Shown in pieces: positions 56,859 to 64,000 of a stretch of DNA of 64,000 nucleotides. Within the stretch, counting starts at the first letter, position 1; the number at the start of each line of letters is the position of its first letter. The DNA comes from Dichetophora obliterata (taxonomy: Eukaryota; Arthropoda; Insecta; Diptera; Sciomyzidae): NCBI GenBank assembly GCA_963920525.1, contig OY986438.1:95330557-95394556 (forward strand). The letters are read 5' to 3'. A model generated the notes under the pieces. It was given only the letters and a program-made list of their open reading frames with translations, was not told the DNA's origin and did no database searches. The translations under genes were made by a program, and so were the position numbers.

Positions 56859-58781
56859 GTGTAATAAGGTATTTATAGGGTAAGAGGTTCGGTTGTGGGA
56901 ATGGTTGTTGACACCCCTGCGTATCTTTTGACAGAAAGCAGATGAGGTTTTTTCGACAAATGCCATTTGTGCATTATGGCAGCATGTTCCGAACCGTGTG
57001 CAAATTTATTTTTCTGTCTTAAAAACATTTTCAAAACATATTTTTAACATTTTCAATGGTGTATAAATGAAATAACGCCAAATTCAGTTGTGGTGTATGA
57101 AATTAGTTCGGTTGTGGGCACCCGTTTTTTTAAATGGTATTTTGATGGTATTTTTATGCATTTCAGATTTTTTTTTAGCCACGTCGTCCGAGGATAAATC
57201 GAAAAAATCGTCCGATATCGATTTTAATGTGCTGCTTGACGCCACTAAATGTTGTTCTGTGGATAAGCTGTCTACAAAATCGTGAAGAAAATCTCGAAGA
57301 CATCGAAGCCGTCAACGATGGTGCTTTGTTGGATTTTGTTCATGGATGTAACTGTGAGCTTGGACATCGTTCGTTCGACCGATGTAGACAGTAAATTAGG
57401 GCGAATGAATGAAAATTTCTCTGTTCGCTCTGATTAAATATAGTTAAAAAACAGAAAAATAGCAAAAAAAGTACCAAAATCATAGTAATTTATGTTTTTT
57501 TAAAGTGTTCCGTTAATTTTTGCTGCAATATAATTGTGTTGTGTAAAGGGCCCATTAAAGTTTTTTAAGCAAAAAATCCTGTATTAAAAATTATATTTTG
57601 AAGCGACTATTTGAGGTAGTTTTTTTAAATTATAATTATATAACTTTTAAAGAAAATTTTTTGAAGTCTTAGATAACAAATAATAATTTATATAGCAGAA
57701 TCCGTGTAGAGCTTACTCATCTAAAAAAGGAAAAAATATTGTAGGTTCTGCTGAAACTTTTTGATTTTAGAAAAATGTTGATGTTAACTAAAATGGTGGT
57801 TCAAAAACTGATTTTTTACTAAAAGTTGTTTTTTAAAGTTTTAAAATAAAAATGTATATAAAATAAAAATCTAACGATTAAAAGTACCAATTGTAGTTGC
57901 TTAACAAGTGCATAAAATTTGGTAACGATCCTTGGCTAGTTTTTAAATCATGCTGTCCATCCAAATATTAAATAAAAGTCTTTTATAAATAAATATATTG
58001 TTATGGAGTGGCAAACTATTTGTTGTTGAGAGCAGAAGTTTTAGTACTAATATTTAAATAAGGAATTTTCAACCCTTCATATACTGATGCTCGGCCAAAT
58101 GCACAATTTGTTGTCTACACCGCCTAAACATACAAGATGGCGGCAAATGTTTGTTCGCGATTGATGTTCGTTCGGTCTGAACAGTACTCCGAACGAAGAA
58201 TTTATTGCATTAAATTATTCGCGATGAACTTTTTGTTCGTTCAGGCGGTCTAAGCCCACAGTAACAAGCGCATGCCATCGAATTAGGTTAATTGGTGTTT
58301 TACACTTTCTTCACGTAACGTTGAAAAGTGTTGATAAATAAGGCTATTCACAGTTTAAGCGTACATTAAACAAATCGTTTTTATAGCCTTTATTATTGCA
58401 TAATTGTTAACTAAATTGTTAACTTGATACTCTAAAAAACCTCTTAAAAATCCTGAAGAATTCTATAGAATAAAAAGACATTTCTTTTTTTAGTAAATCA
58501 AAAAACTTTACACTTATTTTGTTGGCTAACTCTAGGCATTTTGGTTTGGCAAATTATTTTTTCAAAGTTAATAATTTTTCGAATAAACGAAATACTTTCT
58601 TTATGAATAATTTGGTTTTTTTAATTAAAGAAATTAAAAAAAAAGAATTGAAAAATCTGTCAAAAAAATTTTTTAAATAATTGAAAATTTACATTATAAA
58701 GTTTTAAAATTAAACTTTGAAAAAACTTGTTAGTAAAAACAGAGAATGATAATCAAAACTCCGGCCAGGCAAATTGATATA
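56859..58781. other. spacer with a coding-like stretch at 57170-57390
   Basis: After a pyrimidine-rich TTTCAG (57160-57167) the + strand reads ATSSEDKSKKSSDIDFNVLL and DATKCCSVDKLSTK. After a one-base shift it continues ENLEDIEAVNDGALLDFVHG. Composition is protein-like but no family is recognised. It may be a gene fragment. GTTCGTTCG-type inverted words at 57370 and 58160-58235 suggest a surrounding element. Confidence 0.3.
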
Positions 58782-59461
58782 CACTCGGACAGAAAAAGGA
58801 AAGGACCAGAAAAATTAAAATTTTTAAAGTGATTTTTGAAAAGTTGTAATTTCTTGAAAAACTATGGTATCGGGATTTTGAAAAAAGCATTAAAAAGCTA
58901 AAAGCTTCTAGTTGCTTGCCTTTTGACAAGAAGCAACAATTTGGGAATAATTGCAGAGTAAAAATAGGTTTTTTAAAACACCAAAAAATGTAATGTAATT
59001 TTCTTGGACTTTTTAAACTGAAATCAAGGATCGAAAAACTTTTGTTCTCAAAAATGAATGAGTAACTTTAATTTTCTGTGTTACCATTGGTTGCTGAGAT
59101 ATCGCTGATCAAAGGCAAAATTCAAATCCTTTTCCATTCAAAGCCGGATATCTCAACAACAAAAAAAAAATTCTTTGGAAAAAAAAACCAAATTGAAGCT
59201 AAATAAACAAGCTAACTAACCTTAATGGTGGTTTAAGAGAACAACACTTTTGGAAGCCCGTGGACCCTAGTCATTTGGAAAATTTTTTCCTTGCTTTTTC
59301 TTATGATAGTGCGATAATCATAGTTGCTAACTAGAAACTTCAAGCTTTAAAATGCTTTTTCAAAAACTCAACATGATAGTTTTTCAAGAAGCAGCAGTCT
59401 TTAAAAAATCACAAAAAAAAAAAATGAAAATTTTTCTGCTCCCTTAATTTTTTTCCGAGTG
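58782..59461. mobile_element. 680-bp Tc1-type MITE, TA duplication
   Basis: CACTCGGACAGAAAAAGGAA and the right end AATTTTTTTCCGAGTG, each next to TA. The arms extend about 200 bp, sharing AAAAATTTTCATTTTT-like and TTCTTGAAAAACTAT words with their inverses. Confidence 0.75.
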
Positions 59462-62042
59462 TATAAATCAATTATGAGCATTTTAAAAACAATACTTCTG
59501 TTAGGTCAAATACTTCGGCCGGAAAATAAATTTTGTTCTTCGGCTAAGCTAACGACATCGAAAATTTACTGAAACATTGCATATTATTTAAAATTTTTTG
59601 TGAAATGGTTTGCATAGGTTTGTAACAGTATTTTTTTGGAAATTTTAAAAATGTTTCATTTCTATAATTTCTTCTGACAACTAATTCAACTTTCTAAATT
59701 GAAGGTTTTCACATTTTACTTACTGGTATATAAAAAAAATTTGGACAACGTGCAATATAAAGCACAATTTGCTAAGATTTTGCACAATACTGTATACCTA
59801 GTATATGTAATACCGCAAAATTTGTCATCTCTCTGTCATTGTTGTATTTGATTTTTTTGTTAGTGCACAGTTATTTCAACAAAAGGCCACATTATATGTT
59901 ATTTTATTATCTTTAAAATTTGTTGTTATATTGTATGTATGAATTTTTAATTGTATATTTATATTTGTAAATACATATTATGTAAATGGCTGTCGCAAAA
60001 ATATTCATTTAAAACTGTTTTTTTAAGTTTTTGACTAAAATAATATAGAGCAAGTAAAACCGAAATACATTATTGGCTATAACACATTTTATATAAACAC
60101 TTTAGCCATGTGTTTAAGTGATTTGCCGAAACTGTGTGATTACCCCTTTAGTAAAAGGGGTATTCTTTTTGTATTTAAAGCAGATTGCATTGAGCGCAGC
60201 TTTGTTTTGTAGTTATTGTTTTTTTACAAGTTTTGTTTCAAGTGTTAGCTATAAAATTTCATTTAAAAACATTCCAAATATATTTACTACATATTTTGGG
60301 GTGTTCACGATGTGTTGTGTTTGTGATAAATTTGATGTTTGTAGTAAAGTTTGTACCTATACATAAAAAATTCTATTGAATTTATAGTAAATTCGATTGT
60401 ATTTGAAAAACGTAGAAAATTTTTTAAAACGAAATATTTTCAGTAGCTTCAATTTTCTTTTATCAATTGAAAAAATATGCAAAAATTAAATACTTATCAC
60501 GAAAACATTACCAAAAAACAAAAAAGGAACGATAAAATAAGGAAAGGAACGTAGCGTTTAATGCAAAAGCTTTGTAGCGACTGTATTTCATGGATAATCC
60601 TGGATAGATATTAATTAGGTAGATATTAATAGGGATATTGTCGGGACTTTCCCAGTTATTTAGGGAATTTTTTACTAAAACGAGATAGCGGGACTGCGAA
60701 ATGCATTGCTGGTAATAACTTGATTTAATTGTTTTTGGAATTACATTTTTGGACTAAAATATATTATCTATAATAAATGAAAATTAATTTTATTACGATT
60801 GGCTCGTTAAATGGTAGTGAAGAATTTTAACTTTTTGCCTTCATCGAATCAATCTTTTTGAAAGCAAATACCATTGGATTCCTTAAACACATTTTTCTCA
60901 CACGTTATTTCATAATCGAAGGTTATGAAGAGAATATTTTAGAATGTATTAAATACTTCATTAATTTAACACTAAAGCTTAAACACTATTAGGTAGTCTT
61001 GACAACTACCTATTTCCTTACGAGCTGCGGTAATCGAATGTCAAACTAAAGAAAACACTACACATTTTGATACAACACATTTTTGATATCTGTCGCTACT
61101 ACTTGTATTATTAATCTGTGGAAATTTATAAAAAACTTTCAGAAATTCATGTCAATACCTATACTGAAAAATTCAACATATTTTTATATTGAAGAGAAAT
61201 GTTGTAATTTTTTATCAAACTAATTTTTCAACATTTCTATACACAAATTTAAATATATTTTTAAAATACATTTATTCTTTTTCCATTTTGGTGCTTTTTC
61301 CCACCAGAGGAAAATTTTTCTGGCGACACTGAAGGCATGCATGTGCACAATAATGAAAAAAATTCAACAAGCGCACCTTCACCTTGAATGAAAGCTGAAC
61401 TAAGACTCAGTAGTATTTTTTTAAAGTGCAAAGCTTTCAATGAGCTTTTATACATAAACAAAGTATGCTTGTATAGAGTTTAATGACCACTGATGTAGAC
61501 CATGATTCAATTATTATAGGTTGACCATTCGTTTGAGAACACCCGTAAATATGTAAACAAAAATATATTCTCTCTCAAATATAAATGAAACCAAGGGTTT
61601 TGTGGTCTTCTATGAAAAAAGTTATGTTACAGTGTTTTGTTGTGTATTTTTTTTTTTAAAAAGGTAGTTAATCTATATTTTGCTGTTAGCAGAAAGAAAT
61701 AGTGTGCATTGCGTTTATAATAATTATTGCTTTGATAATTATTGTTGAAAATTTTGTTGCGAGCCGTTTTTTTCAATTAAAATATAAATCGCGACTATTA
61801 AGTTGTAAATCTTAAAATAATAAATATTTGCACAACAAAATATTGAAATTAGCTTTTTAAAAACTCACTTAAATTTTCTATCAAAACAAACAAGTAGTAC
61901 AGAACGTAGTAGAAAAAGCTGTAGTGAAATGTATCCTTCGGTATTTAGTACTGCGAAAAAGTATGATATTCATGCAACTGATTACTTTGATGGCATTAAA
62001 AAATTACTCGTTTGCTCTCCTCTTCAATTTTATGTACTGAAA
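59462..62042. other. AT-rich, no feature supported
   Basis: Long AT-rich stretch without element ends, splice-flanked coding sequence or RNA gene that I can support. The ORFs here are short and compositionally random. Confidence 0.4.
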
Positions 62043-62312
62043 ACATTGACGACGACTGCAACAGTGCGAAACAACATGAAGAAAGAAACAACAATCTGGA
62101 AGTATCATTAGATTGTTTCATTCACGTATACACAAACACTTATATTGCTCTGTGGTCGCACGTCAAATTAGGAAAAAATTCTAAACCGACGACAGCGACT
62201 TTGTTGCAATCACTCATTGTCGTTGCAACATTTTCACCACTTTCACCTCTATAAGAAAAGCATGTCAAAATAATTTGACATTTGACGCACTGTTGCTGTC
62301 GTCGTCAATGTG
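62043..62312. mobile_element. 270-bp inverted-repeat element
   Basis: ACATTGACGACGACTGCAAC (62043) plus AGTGCG is inverted at 62287-62312. Internal GACGACAGCGAC / GTCGTTGC words pair too. Confidence 0.6.
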
Positions 62313-62374
62313 TTCAATGCATTACTTGTGTATATCTTCATTCTCGTGAGTAAACGTCAAATGAATGGAAAACC

Positions 62375-62974
62375 CATGACCATGGTGTAAAAAAAACCAG
62401 GTGTTAGTGAGTTTTTGACAACATCATGAATTTCTTTGCTTCTGTCAAAAAATTGTGAGCGAAAGAGCAGAACTGTTGATAGTTGTCAAATTGTGTTAAT
62501 TGTTTGAGTTGCTAGATGATGTGCTATAGTTTTTATTGAGCGAATTAAGTACAAATAAATATTAAATTCAATTAATTGTACCGTGTTGTGTTGACAAAAA
62601 GTTATTGCAGTAGTCTTCGCCGATTTGCCAAGTTTGTCATTGAATGTTTTGGCCATTTTATCAGAAATGTGTGCTGGAAGGTGCCGCCGACATGAAGCTT
62701 TGGCCAGCATGCAAATTGTCTTCACATCGTTGTTTTTTTATTTCATAACGCACAGCGTCTCATATATTTTTTATTGTTTTCCATATCACTTTATTCTCAC
62801 TTTAATCTCAGTAAAATCTTATAAACTTGCAGAAAGACACGAATTTAACAAAATTTGTTTTCATTGCAATTCGGCATCAGCTGTTTTTGACAAGAACGGG
62901 GAAACATAATTTTATCATTTTGAGAGAGAAGTGTCAAACTCACTAGCACCTCTATTTCTTACACCATGCCCATG
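62375..62974. mobile_element. 600-bp MITE
   Basis: CATGACCATGGTGTAAAAAA, GGTGTTAGTGAGTTTTTGAC at the left and GTCAAACTCACTAGCACCTC, TTACACCATGCCCATGG at the right are inverted. Confidence 0.7.
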
Positions 62975-63470
62975 GCGAATAATAAGGTAGGGTAAGTAGC
63001 TTTAACAAGACCTATCGTTAATGTCAAAGTGTGTTTTAGAGATGCCAGTTTTCTCTATTAATGTTATATCTAGGATAAACACTTGCGAAAGAAATTTTAT
63101 GAAGTTGTATTCTACGTTGTCCGACAAATTGCATAACTTCTTTTTGCCATTTTTATAATTTTAAAAGTTATTAAAATATATGTAACTTCACACAAAATTC
63201 TCTATGCAAACCACAAATACACGCTTATAAAAACCAAGAATAAATTTAAAGTGTAAGGGTCAAGCTGGATTATAACATCAAGCTTGCCTACAACAAAAAA
63301 CCTCTACTTCCCTGTTTTGCAGTATTACTAGTAAAGGATTTCATCAGAAACAAAGTAAGGTTTTTTCATTGGATTTTAATTTGTGATATGGCAGCAATAT
63401 ATTTTATGATTTTGACATTAACGATAGGTGTTGTCAAAGCTACTGACCCTACCTCATTATTCTGCCATGG
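62971..63470. mobile_element. 500-bp element abutting the previous MITE
   Basis: CATGGCGAATAATAAGGTAG and CTACCTCATTATTCTGCCATG are inverted, continuing through GTAGCTTTAACAAGACCTAT and CGTTAATGTCAAA. TIRs are about 75 bp. It shares the CCATGG junction with the 62375-62974 element. Confidence 0.7.
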
Positions 63471-64000
63471 GACAACCTATAGTAATTGAATCATGGTTTC
63501 GATCACCGGCTCTCCGCCCTACACTTCCTTGTCTAGTTTTACCATGCTTACTCATAAGAGAAAGTTTCAGAGAGTTCCATAGTGTCCTAGAGTGTTCCAG
63601 AAAGTTCCAGAGTGTTTCAGAAAGAGAGAGAACATTGAATAAGTTCCATTCAAAATTTAATTTGGTTGTCTAGTTATAGGTCTGTTCCCGTACTTGAATA
63701 TTCGTACGAACTCGTGCTATTTTCTGCTTTTTCCTGTTATTTCCTGTTCCCGTACCCAAAAAAATCGCAAAAGAGAGCAAAAATAAGTAATCCAGTCCTT
63801 GTCAACTGCTGCTGTTTTCTGCTACATAAATTTGGCGGAGCAAAAATTCGCAGCAATTCGTTTCAATGTTTTGACGGCTGATGTCAAATTAGAGTACCAG
63901 CCATTTAAACAATACAAAAAACAATAGGGAAGCCAATTTATTCTTTTCATCCGACATTTGTCTAATTTATAAAAAAGAAAAAACAAATGTTTTTGACTTT
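63471..64000. other. window end: MITE remnant, minisatellite, short C-rich tract
   Basis: 63508-63545 resembles the right end of the 36400-36582 MITE. At 63563-63625 AGTTCC / AGTGTTCCAGAA words repeat irregularly and include TTCCAGAAAGTTC (63595-63607). GTTCCCGTAC occurs twice (63684, 63748). No gene seen. Confidence 0.45.

Noticed and set aside
61929..62254. Overlapping ORFs starting MYPSVFSTAKKYD and MLSSSILCTENID
   Set aside because: Both run into the inverted-repeat element at 62043-62312, use different frames, and show no family motif or good splice site.
1..64000. tRNA, rRNA, CRISPR, viral or bacterial genes
   Set aside because: I found no tRNA B-box with matching arms, no rRNA segments, no regular spacer array, and no envelope or capsid-like virus genes. 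The retroelement pieces seen are non-LTR type.

Overview
This is an AT-rich, intron-bearing insect nuclear window, most likely from an acalyptrate fly such as a tephritid. That placement is an inference. It rests on two recognisable fly-type host genes (a mu2/MDC1-like gene and maggie/Tom22), on 60-70 bp introns, and on the mix of mariner, Tc1, hAT, P-like/THAP, Harbinger, R1-clade and jockey-like elements. There is no bacterial-type operon, CRISPR array or phage content, and I saw no tRNA or rRNA gene.

Host genes. (1) A mu2/MDC1-like DNA-damage mediator runs on the + strand from before base 1 to 14296. Its Lys/Ser-rich middle lies at 1-804. A roughly 12.7 kb intron stuffed with transposons follows, then three short exons (13499-14296) encoding C-terminal tandem BRCT repeats. 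(2) Tom22 (maggie), the central receptor of the mitochondrial outer-membrane import complex, lies on the - strand. It is split into exons at 44060-44167, 43756-43791 and 29800-30108, with a 13.6 kb transposon-filled second intron. The two genes converge, with about 15 kb of repeats between their 3' ends. (3) An orphan first coding exon of an unrecognised gene lies on the - strand at 54304-54390.

Everything else is layered mobile DNA. 1.7-9.7 kb: a Tc1 fossil, then a minus-strand mariner split by a 1.66 kb TIR element (itself carrying a MITE) and by a 3.9 kb hAT (itself carrying a MITE and a foldback). 10-13.2 kb: an unknown decayed ORF and nested TIR elements. 14.3-29.6 kb: satellite-like repeats, a 5'-truncated R1-clade LINE, and a THAP-encoding P-like element with 9-bp target duplications. 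30.1-43.7 kb (Tom22 intron): foldbacks, a Harbinger with both of its ORFs, a TIR element that has swallowed a LINE reverse transcriptase, a tandem duplication, a Tc1-type foldback and a young hAT MITE. 44.2-64 kb: more MITEs, a second copy of the THAP element, and two apparently identical inverted copies of a 602 bp element saturated with the hexamer GAACTA.

The main interest is structural. Many insertions have readable boundaries, target duplications or paralogous empty sites, so insertion order can be reconstructed, and two housekeeping genes tolerate introns of more than 12 kb made almost wholly of transposons. All family assignments were made by eye from motifs and were not checked against a database.
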